Shown here: one piece after another, positions 49,182 through 58,141 of the stretch
Layout of the letters: each line of letters opens with the position of its first letter
How positions within the stretch are numbered: position 1 is the first letter of the stretch
Assembly (NCBI GenBank): GCA_964475945.1
Contig: CAYYYF010000008.1
Location: forward strand, 1 to 61,704
DNA from: JBBIQH01 sp964475945
Lineage (GTDB): Archaea; Thermoproteota; Nitrososphaeria; Nitrososphaerales; Nitrosocaldaceae
Direction: 5' to 3'
DNA: 61,704 nucleotides
Made by a program: the position numbers and the translations under genes
Notes under the pieces: model-generated
Databases searched by the model: none
What the model saw: only the letters and a program-made list of their open reading frames with translations
Told to the model about the DNA's origin: nothing

Positions 49182-50765
49182 GTGAGTAGAGGGAATAGAG
49201 GTAAGGGAGCAAGTAATGCTAAGAGGCTTGTAATATTTGGTATAATAGGTGCTCTTGTAGCATCAACATTTGCTCTAGTGTACTCTGCAAGGTTTGCTGA
49301 GGATAAGAGGGAAGAGACTGAGAGGCAGACAGAGGAGAGCTTTAGACTTGCTAGATGTGGGGATGGTATAGCAAAGCGCACGCAATACATACAAGAGTTC
49401 CTGCTACCATCTGAGTGCTCCATGCCAGTAGGTATTGCTGTAGATAGGCAAGGCAATGTATGGGTTGTATCCTCAAGCAACAACAAGGTTATGAAGTATG
49501 ATCCTTTGAGTGCTAGATATGAGGAGTACGATATACCATCCAACAAGGTATTAAAGGATATGCCATTCCCTGTATGGGCTACACTCTTTGATGAGAGTAA
49601 TAGATTATGGTTTACAGATGCTGAGAACAACAGCATATGGCTATTCGATACCTCAAGCAAGGAGTTTAAGCAGTTCAAGTTGCAGTCTAGCAGTGAGTTT
49701 GGCACATCTATGCCAGTTGATATGAAGATACATGATGGCAAGGTATGGTTCATAGGTGTATATAGCAAGCATATAGGCATGATAGATACAAGCACGTTAG
49801 AGCTTAAAGAGATACCTATAGATGTTGAGTTACAGGCACTAGGCACGCTAGCATTGGATAAGCAAGGGAATGTATGGTTTACAGCACTAACCCTAGGAAC
49901 AGAGGGTAGGCTATACATGCTGGATCCTAGTACAGGGAAGATAACAACATATGATCTACCTATAACAAGCCCAGTTGGGATAAGCATAGATGATAGCGAT
50001 GGTAGCATATGGATAAATGACCACGGGAGCAACATGTTCATAAGGTTTGATCCTAATACAGGTAAGGTAGAAAGGTATGTTACCCCACTACCATCAAGGT
50101 TCACTAACCTAGGCCTCTATGATAGATGCATAAATGATAATGGTTCTCCATTAACCTGTGGAGGCTATCAGGTATCACTACCATACTGGAATGCAATAGA
50201 CTCAAAAGGAAGGTTGTGGTTCAATGAACACCAAGGGAATGCTATAGCAGTCTTTGATCCAAAGATGCTTACGTTAGTAGAGTATCATATACCAACGCAT
50301 AACAAGGCATGGGGTAGCTGTGAGAACTATACAGAGCAGTGTGGTATAGCAAACCCATTGAGGTTTACACTTGTAGATGATAACACTGTATGGTTCACAG
50401 AGTTCTCAGAGAATAAGATAGCAAGGCTTGATGCTAGCAAGCAGTTACCATACACACTTGCTGCTCAGGATAGGTATACAATAAGGAAGGGTGAGAGTAT
50501 AACCATACCATTAACGATAAATGCAAACAATGAAGCAAGTATAGAGATGGTTATAGCAAGCAGTGAGAGCCCAGAGGGTAAGATAACAAATATAAAGGCA
50601 GAGTTCAGCGAGAGAGTATTCAACGTACAGCCCAACTCTACCAAGGTTGTTAACCTTAGGATAACTGCATTGGATGGTCTAAAGCAAGGAGAGTATACAC
50701 TAACCATAGGTGCCAGGAGTAGCGAGGTTACATACTCAAAGGTAGTTAGATTGCTTGTAGAGTAA
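49182..50765 (+). CDS. Membrane-anchored beta-propeller (streptogramin lyase-like fold)
   Basis: 527 aa from a GTG. Uncleaved membrane helix about 12-32 (LVIFGIIGALVASTFALVYSA), then an extracytoplasmic propeller: repeated units ending in VWVVSSSNNKVMKYDP, LWFTDAENNSIWLFD, VWFIGVYSKHIGMID, VWFTALTLG, IWINDHGSNMFIRFDP, LWFNEHQGNAIAVFDP, VWFTEFSENKIARLD. The last 100 residues form an Ig-like (BACON/CARDB-type) domain. Close to Vgb in fold, but lyase residues not verified. Its stop overlaps truD by one base. Confidence 0.83.
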   Translation: MSRGNRGKGASNAKRLVIFGIIGALVASTFALVYSARFAEDKREETERQTEESFRLARCGDGIAKRTQYIQEFLLPSECSMPVGIAVDRQGNVWVVSSSNNKVMKYDPLSARYEEYDIPSNKVLKDMPFPVWATLFDESNRLWFTDAENNSIWLFDTSSKEFKQFKLQSSSEFGTSMPVDMKIHDGKVWFIGVYSKHIGMIDTSTLELKEIPIDVELQALGTLALDKQGNVWFTALTLGTEGRLYMLDPSTGKITTYDLPITSPVGISIDDSDGSIWINDHGSNMFIRFDPNTGKVERYVTPLPSRFTNLGLYDRCINDNGSPLTCGGYQVSLPYWNAIDSKGRLWFNEHQGNAIAVFDPKMLTLVEYHIPTHNKAWGSCENYTEQCGIANPLRFTLVDDNTVWFTEFSENKIARLDASKQLPYTLAAQDRYTIRKGESITIPLTINANNEASIEMVIASSESPEGKITNIKAEFSERVFNVQPNSTKVVNLRITALDGLKQGEYTLTIGARSSEVTYSKVVRLLVE

Positions 50766-52003
50766 TGGTACCAGAGGTAGATAGACATATAGGCATAGAG
50801 GTATATTCAACTCCTTCTCCTAGCATAGATGCAAGTATAAGGAGTAGCAAGGCCTCGTTCATAGTAGATGAGGTTATTGATCTAGATGCATTAAGCATTA
50901 CTAGCATTATGGATAAGAATAGATATGCATTATTTAAACTAAGGAAGAGTGGTATAGATAGTATACACGCATTAAGGGAGGTAAGGGTAAAGTATGGAAT
51001 AAGGTTAAAGATCTTAGGATTAAAGGATGCATATGCATCAACTACCCAATTCGCATTAGCAAGTATAAGGGATATCAAGGTTATGGATCATATCTTAGCA
51101 ACTGAGCACTGTATGCTAGAGTTGGTAGGCTATACAGATAGAATGATGAGCAAGAAGCATCTATTAGGCAACTCATTCAATATAAGGGTTTACAGTAATG
51201 AAAGCACACATAAGATAATTGATGCAGTTAATATGATAAGGGATTATGCAAAGGATAGGAGAGTAGCAAACTTTTATGGGTATCAGAGATTTGGTAGCAG
51301 TAGGGCAGTAACGCATCTTATAGGCAAGGCTATAGTTAAGAGGCTCTTTAATGATGCCTTGAATATACTCTTAACATACACTACAGATTATGAGAGTAGA
51401 GAGCAGAGGAGGATAAGGCTTGAGTTGAGGGATAAGGGCTTAAGCAAAGAGTTGGTAGACTCCATACCTAATACAATGGATATAGAGAGGATTGCTGCCA
51501 GGGAGATGCTTAAGAGCAATGACCCTATAAGGGCGTTGAGAGCATTACCTATAGAGGTTAGAAGGTTATTCGTTGAGGCATACCAAGCATACATATTCAA
51601 TAAGGTATTAAGTATTGCAGTAAGCAAGGGTTATGATATCTCAAGGCCATTGCATGATGATGTATGCTTTACCCTTAAGGGTAATAGATTGGATAGTATT
51701 AAGGTAGGTGGTGATGTAGTAGCATTGCCATTGGTAGGTTATGCATTCAAACCAAAGGGTAGGTTTGGGGAGTTGAGTGAGCAGGTTATGAAGGAAGAGG
51801 GTATAAAAAGCAAGGAGTTCTATGTTAAGGAGATGCAGGAGGTTAGTGTAGAGGGAGGCTTTAGACCTGCGCCATTGCTGCTAATGGATGATATATCATA
51901 CGATAATGCAAGTATAAGGTTCGCATTACATAAAGGATGCTATGCTACTATACTCCTAAGGGAGATCATAAAACCTAAAGATCCTATAAGACAAGGATTC
52001 TAG
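50765..52003 (+). CDS. truD: tRNA pseudouridine(13) synthase TruD
   Basis: 412 aa. TruD motifs: the N-terminal ASFIVDEVIDLD (F-x-V-x-E), YALFKLRKSGIDSIHALREV, catalytic Asp in ILGLKDAYASTTQFAL, NFYGYQRFG and RRLFVEAYQAYIFNKVLS. Makes pseudouridine at U13 of tRNA. The start shares one base with the stop of the propeller gene, an odd pairing of a secreted protein with a tRNA enzyme. Confidence 0.94.
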   Translation: MVPEVDRHIGIEVYSTPSPSIDASIRSSKASFIVDEVIDLDALSITSIMDKNRYALFKLRKSGIDSIHALREVRVKYGIRLKILGLKDAYASTTQFALASIRDIKVMDHILATEHCMLELVGYTDRMMSKKHLLGNSFNIRVYSNESTHKIIDAVNMIRDYAKDRRVANFYGYQRFGSSRAVTHLIGKAIVKRLFNDALNILLTYTTDYESREQRRIRLELRDKGLSKELVDSIPNTMDIERIAAREMLKSNDPIRALRALPIEVRRLFVEAYQAYIFNKVLSIAVSKGYDISRPLHDDVCFTLKGNRLDSIKVGGDVVALPLVGYAFKPKGRFGELSEQVMKEEGIKSKEFYVKEMQEVSVEGGFRPAPLLLMDDISYDNASIRFALHKGCYATILLREIIKPKDPIRQGF

Positions 52004-52013
52004 TTATCATTAC

Positions 52014-52037
52014 TATTATTTAATTTAATTTATTTCT
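52014..52037 (+). terminator. T-rich tract after truD
   Basis: TATTATTTAATTTAATTTAT lies between the convergent truD and L15e genes. U-rich on the truD transcript. Confidence 0.4.
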
Positions 52038-52039
52038 CA

Positions 52040-52501
52040 TTACCTTGAGAGTTGATGTATAAGATCCCTATCATGCTTAACAGCATTATGCTCTCTATCT
52101 ACAAGTATGCACTCAAACCAATAGTATCTACCATCCTCAAATACATAGTATGAGCCCCTAACCTCCATGTTGGGATATCTCCTTGCTACCCTACGCTCAG
52201 CAACCTTCTTCATACTCTCTGCCTGCTTTATCTTCACAACACCTAGATGCTTAGGCCTCCTACCAGACCTTGGTCTCTGCTTACGCATTCCTCCCTTGCT
52301 TACCCTAACCCTAACCACTATGAACCCTTGCTTTGCTTTATAGCCTAATGCTCTAGCCCTATCAAGCCTTGTAGGTCTCTCAAGTCTTACTATCCTAGGC
52401 TCGCTCCTAGCCTTTACTATCTTCTCTTTAAGCTCTGTTGGTCTGTTCTTGTATAGGCTATGCCATGTCTTTGATATATAAGCATACATACCCTTTACCA
52501 T
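52040..52501 (-). CDS. rpl15e: Ribosomal protein L15e
   Basis: 153 aa, large-subunit protein shared only with eukaryotes. Basic throughout. RLERPTRLDRARALGYKAKQGFIVVRVRVSKGGMRKQRPRSGRRPKHLG is the family core, followed by RRYPNMEVRGSYYVFEDGRYYWFECILVDREHNAV. Binds 23S rRNA. Gap of 24 bp to the deazaflavin gene upstream on the same strand. Confidence 0.97.
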   Translation of the reverse strand: MVKGMYAYISKTWHSLYKNRPTELKEKIVKARSEPRIVRLERPTRLDRARALGYKAKQGFIVVRVRVSKGGMRKQRPRSGRRPKHLGVVKIKQAESMKKVAERRVARRYPNMEVRGSYYVFEDGRYYWFECILVDREHNAVKHDRDLIHQLSR

Positions 52502-52525
52502 ACCCTACTTAAGTAAGAGCATAAA

Positions 52526-52846
52526 TTAATTCTTAACTATCTCTATCTCAACCACTACTCTCTGCTCATTGCCCCTCTCATCACTATACTTTAACCTCGA
52601 TATTATACTGCATAGGTTAGGATCATCCACTATCCTTGCATTACCGTTGAGTATAGTATCACCTATCTCAACCTTAACACTATGGTTACGGATTATATTC
52701 TTTAACCAATCGCTCTCCATATTCCTTCTAGATGCGTAGAGTTTACCATTGTAGTATACTAGCCTTAATGGTACTCTATGTTCCCTCTTGCTTACCCTGC
52801 CTATAGTTACTAGGTATGCTATGAAGGAACTCCCATCCTTAAGCAT
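52526..52846 (-). CDS. Deazaflavin (F420)-dependent nitroreductase-like protein
   Basis: 106 aa from the ATG at 52846 (a TTG at 52861 is rejected because the start agrees with the shared promoter). Split-barrel fold like DDN/DUF385: HRVPLRLVYYNGKLYASRRNMESDWLKNIIRNHSVKVEIGDTILNGNARIV. Probably binds F420; substrate unknown. Smaller than most family members. Confidence 0.65.
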   Translation of the reverse strand: MLKDGSSFIAYLVTIGRVSKREHRVPLRLVYYNGKLYASRRNMESDWLKNIIRNHSVKVEIGDTILNGNARIVDDPNLCSIISRLKYSDERGNEQRVVVEIEIVKN

Positions 52847-52862
52847 AACATATGTAAGCAAA

Positions 52863-52876
52863 TAAGATATATCTTA
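52863..52876. promoter_or_regulatory. Shared 14-bp palindromic TATA element
   Basis: TAAGATATATCTTA is a perfect palindrome centred at 52869.5, 25.5 bp from the + start (52895) and 23.5 bp from the - start (52846). This spacing settles the starts of both genes. Confidence 0.6.
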
Positions 52877-52894
52877 CTTTTGCGTAGAATTGTT

Positions 52895-53101
52895 ATGGAT
52901 GAGCAGAGCATAATATTCAACCCAAAGGTTGAGGATAGGTGCACCTCACCACGCTACTTCTGCTTCTGCGATGGTATTGTAATATATACTCAGTGGTGTG
53001 CATACCATAGGAACGTATATTATTACTGCTACAAATGTAAGGGTTTGTATAAGCATGATAGAAGTCAGTGTGCCATAGACCTTGGCAAGGAGCTACGCTA
53101 G
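52895..53101 (+). CDS. Cys-rich small zinc-binding protein
   Basis: 68 aa from the ATG at 52895; a TTG 15 bp upstream is not favoured. Seven cysteines: CTSPRYFCFC, WCAYHRN, CYKC and QC, enough for a zinc ribbon of CxxC...C/H type. Family not recognised. Shares a symmetric promoter with the F420-like gene. Convergent with argH, 12 bp. Confidence 0.6.
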   Translation: MDEQSIIFNPKVEDRCTSPRYFCFCDGIVIYTQWCAYHRNVYYYCYKCKGLYKHDRSQCAIDLGKELR

Positions 53102-53113
53102 TTATTCTTATTC

Positions 53114-54580
53114 TTAACTGCTTGTGTATAGGCTTACCAGATGCTCAAGTGATGCAAGTGCAGATCTTAGCCTCTCTTGCATACTGCCTATCCTTGCATT
53201 ATAGGCATGAACCTTCTCCTTCAGTAACCTTATCATCCTTTCTTCCTCCAATGGGTTAGGGGAGCCGAGGGATCTCCTCTGCATTATGGAGTCTATAGGC
53301 TTGATATCCTTCAATGCAACTATCATATCAACAAGATCACTGTAATCATGCAGTATGCTGCTTATCTCTTCCCTGCTTAGATCCTTAAGTCTCTTGCTAT
53401 TCTTACTTGCATATGCTACAAGCATGCCTACTACCTTATGTGCAATCCTGAAGGCTATACCTTGCTTAACCAAGCCCTCTGCTATATCCAGTGCTATAGC
53501 ATGGCTATGCTCTGCTGCCCTCTGCATGTTAGATACATTAACCTTAAGGTTAGTTACTATGCTCCTCATTATGCTCAATGAATCATATGCTATTCCATAT
53601 GCATCTATGCTTAGCCTCTTGCCCTCCTGCATATCCCTGCTGTAGCCTGATGGTAATGCCTTTACCATGCTCATGGATGCAAAGAGTATACCAAGGATGC
53701 TAGATGCCCTAGCACGCATAAGCTCTAGTGGGCATGGATTCTTCTTCTGTGGCATTATGCTTGATGTTGATGATAGCTCATCAGGTAACTCTATGTATGC
53801 AAACTCTGATGATGACCAGAGTATAAAATCCTCTGCTATCCTGCTAAGGTTTACCATTATTGACGCTAATTCAAAGAGATACTCTAAAAGAAAGTCCCTG
53901 CTGCTTGTAGCATCTATGCTATTCTCTACTATTGAGTCAAATGCTAGTAGAGATGCAACCCTAGCCCTATCTATGTTGAGTGATGTGCCTCCTATTGCGG
54001 TTGCACCTAGAGGGGATTGGTTGACTCTAGCATAGCATGACTCTAACCTCTCATAATCCCTTACAAGCATGCTTGCATATGCGGTAAGGTAATGTGCTAG
54101 CGTGCCTATCTGAGCCTGCTGCATATGGGTATACATCGGCATAACTGTGCTAACATGCTCCTTAGCCTTATCCAATAGGGCATCTATCAATGCAAGAAGC
54201 TCCTTGCATATAGAGATTATATCATCCCTGACCTTCATCCTTATATCCAGTGCAACCTGATCATTCCTTGACCTTGCTGTATGCATCTTACCCCCATGGT
54301 TTATTCCAGCCTTGCTTACCACGAATGCCTCAAGTGCCTCATGTATATCCTCATACTCGTTGATGTTTATACCCTCTAGACCATTACGCTTAGCATACTC
54401 CAATGCCTCAAGTATGGACTTGAGTTCATCCATGCTCAGCAACCCCTGCTCATGGAGCATTATTGCATGGGCCTCACTACCTATAATATCATAGTAAAGG
54501 ATGCTCTCATCCTCACCTATGGAGGAGAGGTATGATAATGCCTTATCTGTTAATTTACCCTCAAGCCTTGATCTATACAT
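53114..54580 (-). CDS. argH: Argininosuccinate lyase
   Basis: 488 aa, fumarase/aspartase superfamily. N-terminus YRSRLEGKLTDKALSYLSSI, TARSRNDQVALDIRM, MPMYTHMQQAQIGTLAHYLTAY and signature SSIMPQKKNPCPLELMRARA (about 275). Catalytic Ser in the GSS-type loop is present. Releases arginine and fumarate. A ArgH C-terminal extension replaces the NAGS-like domain of some relatives. Confidence 0.96.
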   Translation of the reverse strand: MYRSRLEGKLTDKALSYLSSIGEDESILYYDIIGSEAHAIMLHEQGLLSMDELKSILEALEYAKRNGLEGININEYEDIHEALEAFVVSKAGINHGGKMHTARSRNDQVALDIRMKVRDDIISICKELLALIDALLDKAKEHVSTVMPMYTHMQQAQIGTLAHYLTAYASMLVRDYERLESCYARVNQSPLGATAIGGTSLNIDRARVASLLAFDSIVENSIDATSSRDFLLEYLFELASIMVNLSRIAEDFILWSSSEFAYIELPDELSSTSSIMPQKKNPCPLELMRARASSILGILFASMSMVKALPSGYSRDMQEGKRLSIDAYGIAYDSLSIMRSIVTNLKVNVSNMQRAAEHSHAIALDIAEGLVKQGIAFRIAHKVVGMLVAYASKNSKRLKDLSREEISSILHDYSDLVDMIVALKDIKPIDSIMQRRSLGSPNPLEEERMIRLLKEKVHAYNARIGSMQERLRSALASLEHLVSLYTSS

Positions 54581-54616
54581 GGAGGGTATGCATGATGGAG
54601 AGTATATAACTCTTGG

Positions 54617-55567
54617 CTAGGCTTGTAGAAGGCTTGATTTTAATTGTCTATACAATTCCCTACCCTCATCAGTTATCTCCCATATACCATAGGGAGAATC
54701 TTTCTTTAGACAACCTTTATCTCTTAGTTCTATTCTTAAAAATTGCACATTCCTCCTCCATCTTATTCCACCAGATTCTACCCTCCCCTTATCTTTATCC
54801 GTTAACTTACCTTCCATCTTCTTCTCTATTCTTGCTAGTATATCCCTCAGCCTGCCCTTCCCTCCTATCTCTATCAATACCTCTAACAAAGGAAGAGTAA
54901 ATTCACGCCTAGGAGTTGCTTTATTAGAAACCGTTTGGTTAAGTGTTACCTTATTAATTGATTGTCCATATATTATAGCTTGTTTAACTACTGGCTCAAA
55001 TAGATGAGCACGTACGGCTATTCCTATCCCTTCCCTCTCAAATGTCTTAAACTCTATTATTTCAATATGAGCATTTATGCTACTGATTGCTTCATCTAGC
55101 TTATCAGTCCTCTCATCTATTATTATAAGTATTATAGGACTTTTATTTATAATATCAGAGACACACTTATACACATCACTATATCTCTCTCTAAATTTAT
55201 TATTAATATCTCGATTTCTATTTACCTCATCATATATATACTCTGTAAGATTACGCCTTTCAGTAGGATTATTTATTCCCCTTATGAATCTGCTTAGTTG
55301 AGGAAAGATATGATCATCCACATTATGTTTGGAAAGCTCAACTTCAACAACATACCACTGTGGAGGATCAAAGGTTATAGCATAACCATCTGGTATGGAG
55401 GTTATACCTGATAACGAGGATATCCTCTTCTTTTCAAGATATAAAGACTCTTCCCCAAAGATATACTTTGCACATTCTTTAACATAACCCTCAAGTTCTT
55501 CCTCGTTCTTGCATTCATAAGGCTTATACTTTATCCCATCTGCTATAAGTAACATATAATATTTCAA
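54617..55567 (-). CDS. Nuclease-like protein with Mrr N-type winged helix
   Basis: 316 aa. N-terminal half (1-140) has a PD-(D/E)XK-like pattern: SIPDGYAITFDPPQWYVVEVELS (Asp, then Glu-x-Glu). Residues about 215-316 match the Mrr_N winged helix of restriction enzymes: REFTLPLLEVLIEIGGKGRLRDILARIE, RRNVQFLRIELRDKGCL, YGIWEITDEGRELY. It may recognise modified DNA, a type IV-like restriction function, but catalytic residues are not certain. Sits beside a DUF3782 nuclease-like gene. Confidence 0.55.
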   Translation of the reverse strand: MKYYMLLIADGIKYKPYECKNEEELEGYVKECAKYIFGEESLYLEKKRISSLSGITSIPDGYAITFDPPQWYVVEVELSKHNVDDHIFPQLSRFIRGINNPTERRNLTEYIYDEVNRNRDINNKFRERYSDVYKCVSDIINKSPIILIIIDERTDKLDEAISSINAHIEIIEFKTFEREGIGIAVRAHLFEPVVKQAIIYGQSINKVTLNQTVSNKATPRREFTLPLLEVLIEIGGKGRLRDILARIEKKMEGKLTDKDKGRVESGGIRWRRNVQFLRIELRDKGCLKKDSPYGIWEITDEGRELYRQLKSSLLQA

Positions 55568-55628
55568 GATATATGTGTATTTATATTCTTTCTCTATATA
55601 TTAAGTAAAAGCAAGAACTTACAGATAT

Positions 55629-56321
55629 TTAATATACAAATGGTCTAATATACTCACTTGTATAAACCTCAATACCATGCTTATTGCAATATTCCTTACC
55701 ATATATATCTATGAATGGTGTAACTATTACCTTCCTATCCACACTCTTACCAGTAACCTTCCTATACAACTCTACCTTCTTCTTGAATAGATATGCATCA
55801 TTCCTATTTATATTACTCTTTATCTCCATAAGTATAACCTTGCCATTGCTTACTGCTACATCCAACTCTATGCTGTTAGGCTCACCGTATACATAACCTT
55901 CTTTATCATAATAACTCCATCTCTCTACCTTATAGCCTTCTAACTCCTTCTCTAGCACTGCCTTAATACCTTCCCTGAATGCATCCTCAGCCATTATACC
56001 CCATCTTGCACCTATCGCATTTATGGTATTCCTTAACTTTGTTATCTCATCCCATACCTTAGCAAATTCATCCTTCATATCCTGCCTTAACTTTGTTATC
56101 TCATCCCATACCTTAGCAAATTCATCCTTCATATCCTGCCTTAGCCTATTCTGCTCTTCTCTAAGCATTGCTATCTCTTGCAGTATCTCATTGAACTTCT
56201 TATCATGCTCATCAAATCTCTTAAGTATAGCATCATAGCCTATTAACCCTGCTACTGTATACCTAAAGTCCTCATCCTCCTTCAATAACTTTATTATACT
56301 CTTCTTTAACTCATTAGACAT
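55629..56321 (-). CDS. DUF3782-type PD-(D/E)XK protein with coiled coil
   Basis: 230 aa. Residues about 25-100 are a coiled coil containing an exact 18-residue repeat (LRQDMKDEFAKVWDEITK twice). The rest is a PD-(D/E)XK nuclease-like fold: GARWGIMAEDAFREGIKAVLEKELEGYKVERW, SIELDVAVSNGKVILMEIKSNI (D, E-x-K). Common in thermophilic archaea and often multicopy. Function unknown; nuclease or defence is inferred. Confidence 0.75.
   Translation of the reverse strand: MSNELKKSIIKLLKEDEDFRYTVAGLIGYDAILKRFDEHDKKFNEILQEIAMLREEQNRLRQDMKDEFAKVWDEITKLRQDMKDEFAKVWDEITKLRNTINAIGARWGIMAEDAFREGIKAVLEKELEGYKVERWSYYDKEGYVYGEPNSIELDVAVSNGKVILMEIKSNINRNDAYLFKKKVELYRKVTGKSVDRKVIVTPFIDIYGKEYCNKHGIEVYTSEYIRPFVY
56031..56138. 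repeat. 54-bp tandem duplication in DUF3782 gene
   Basis: A 54-bp unit occurs twice without mismatch (56031-56084, 56085-56138) and encodes 18 residues, keeping the coiled-coil heptad phase nearly (18 = 2.6 heptads). A partial third unit (CCTTAGCC...) follows. Perfect identity suggests a recent event. Confidence 0.9.
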
Positions 56322-56398
56322 AAGGTATATTGTAGAAAGAAAAGTATAAATCTTACTAACCTAACGAGCAATAAAGCATTCATACCAATATATAATGA

Positions 56399-56469
56399 TG
56401 CGGGATGCGGGATTCGAACCCGCGCCAGAGGCTCGGGAAGCCTCCATCCTTCCACTAGACCAATCCCGC
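56399..56469 (-). tRNA. tRNA-Gly (anticodon CCC)
   Basis: On the - strand acceptor GCGGGAT pairs ATCCCGC, anticodon stem GAGGC/GCCTC with loop TTCCCGA (anticodon CCC, reading GGG), T-arm CGGGTTCGAATCCCG, discriminator A. No intron; CCA not encoded. 71 nt. Confidence 0.95.
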
Positions 56470-56514
56470 ACTAATTTAATAGAAAGATGTAATATCTTTA
56501 ATATTTTATCTCCT

Positions 56515-56859
56515 TTACCTTAGCCCTGCACCAGATGACTTCCTGTATGGACCTCTACTCCTTAACCTTGCCCTATCCTTCCCTTCCTTATACCTTAAGA
56601 GATCATCCTCATCTATACTGCTGTAACTTGTAGTATAAAGTTCATCTATAAGCCTTGTAGCATTATCCTTAATTGGTAGAGAGAATGCTATGCTTACCTT
56701 ATTCCTATCTATGGTAATTGTAGGGTATCCTAGATCCTTACTCTCAACTATATCTGCTATATCATTAACAAACTCTACAGCCTCTAAGAAGGAGCCTAGG
56801 ATGTAGGTTCTTACAAGCATGTTATCCTTGTTTACCCATCCATTATCATTACTAGCCAT
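56515..56859 (-). CDS. Pterin-4a-carbinolamine dehydratase-like protein
   Basis: 114 aa. Fold pattern LVRTYILGSFLEAVEFVNDIADIVESKDLGYPTITIDRNKVSIAFSLPIKDNATRLIDELYTT follows PCD (helix, then hydrophobic strand and final helix). The catalytic HHP segment reads LGYP, so both His are missing. It is probably not an active dehydratase; a regulatory or other role is more likely. C-terminal 35 residues are basic and Ser/Gly-rich. Confidence 0.55.
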   Translation of the reverse strand: MASNDNGWVNKDNMLVRTYILGSFLEAVEFVNDIADIVESKDLGYPTITIDRNKVSIAFSLPIKDNATRLIDELYTTSYSSIDEDDLLRYKEGKDRARLRSRGPYRKSSGAGLR

Positions 56860-56891
56860 GTATAATATAGAGTAAGGGTATTTATTTATCT

Positions 56892-58133
56892 CTATAGCCT
56901 ACCAAGTGCTACAACAGGCTCAAGCCTACTTGCCCTTAATGCTGGATACAGGCCAGAGATCATGCTAAGTGCTATTGATAATGCAACGACCCTTGATATA
57001 TCCTCTATTGTGTATAATGGTCTTGCTCTAGCATCCTCTGGTGCATTCCTATTCCCAGGTGCAAAGTTTGATAATACATTCCCTCCAGCAATACCTAAGG
57101 GTATGCCTACTGTAGCCCCTATGCTACCTATTATCAAAGCCTCCATGAGGAAGAGCAGGAGTATGGTTTTACCCTGTGCACCTATAGCCTTCAGTATACC
57201 AATCTCCCTAGTTCTTTCTACCACAGAGGTATATAGAGTAGTTATTATCCCTATGGAGCCTACTACCAAGGATATGACTGCTATGCTGAATAGGAAGGTT
57301 GTTATCCCCCCTATGAACTCCCTTATTGTCTTGAGTATAACCTTCGAGGATGTTATCCCTACATCATTTCCATACAACCTCTTTATACCATCCTCTACAC
57401 TCTCAACAAGGTCAGCATTCCTTGCTATAACCACTATACCATCATATCTATTACTCTTATTCATTAAAGCATTTGCAACATTAGGCTCTATAACAACAGC
57501 ACCATCTATAGTATTATTACCTATAGCCTTTATTATTGCTCTAACTACAAACGTTCTAGAATTAACCTTCGTCTTACCATCCTCATCAATGTATGAGTAC
57601 TTTACAACCACTGCCTGCCCTAGGGTAGCGAATGGTATATCCTCACCTGGAGGCCTTGCTATACGCTCAGATATTATTATGGATGATGGATCCTTGCTTA
57701 TTATAGAACCTTGCTCAAACTCTAGTGCAGGGGCTATTGAGTATATCTTTGTAGGATCCTGTGCAAATACCCTTGCATTCTGAACCTTGCCTCTAGACTC
57801 TATGCTTACTACCCCAGTGTAGTTTGGTATAACATCTGCTACAGCAGGGATGGTCTTAAGCCTATCAGCAACAACCTGTGTTAGTATAACCTTTGGTGCA
57901 TTTGGTGCATCAGCAAGACCTCCTCGCTGTGTAGGCGCAGGGCTAACAAAGATAACGTTAGGGGCAAGCATGCTGAACTGCTTATCAGCAAATGCAAGGA
58001 AGCCTGTTGTTAAGCCATTAACTGCTATAAGAAGGCTGCTACCTGTTGTAACCATGAGTATGGTTAGTATGGATCTAACCTTCCTCTCCTTTAGAGCCTC
58101 AAATGCTAGCTTTAGTATAGTAAGTATCTCCAT
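56892..58133 (-). CDS. MacB/FtsX-type ABC permease
   Basis: 413 aa. N-terminal membrane helix (LTILMVTTGSSLLIAVNGL), a large extracytoplasmic MacB-PCD domain (about 45-265), then three C-terminal helices (VVGSIGIITTLYTSVVERTREIGILKAIGAQGKTILLLFLMEALIIGSIGATVG), the FtsX domain. Last gene of a three-gene module with the ABC ATPase and a CARDB protein. Likely lipoprotein/peptide export or mechanotransmission. Confidence 0.88.
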   Translation of the reverse strand: MEILTILKLAFEALKERKVRSILTILMVTTGSSLLIAVNGLTTGFLAFADKQFSMLAPNVIFVSPAPTQRGGLADAPNAPKVILTQVVADRLKTIPAVADVIPNYTGVVSIESRGKVQNARVFAQDPTKIYSIAPALEFEQGSIISKDPSSIIISERIARPPGEDIPFATLGQAVVVKYSYIDEDGKTKVNSRTFVVRAIIKAIGNNTIDGAVVIEPNVANALMNKSNRYDGIVVIARNADLVESVEDGIKRLYGNDVGITSSKVILKTIREFIGGITTFLFSIAVISLVVGSIGIITTLYTSVVERTREIGILKAIGAQGKTILLLFLMEALIIGSIGATVGIPLGIAGGNVLSNFAPGNRNAPEDARARPLYTIEDISRVVALSIALSMISGLYPALRASRLEPVVALGRL

Positions 58134-58141
58134 ACCTTCTT

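Noticed and set aside
56962..57783. Long + strand open frame opposite the MacB-type permease gene
   Set aside because: Shadow frame; the - strand has clear FtsX motifs and membrane helices.
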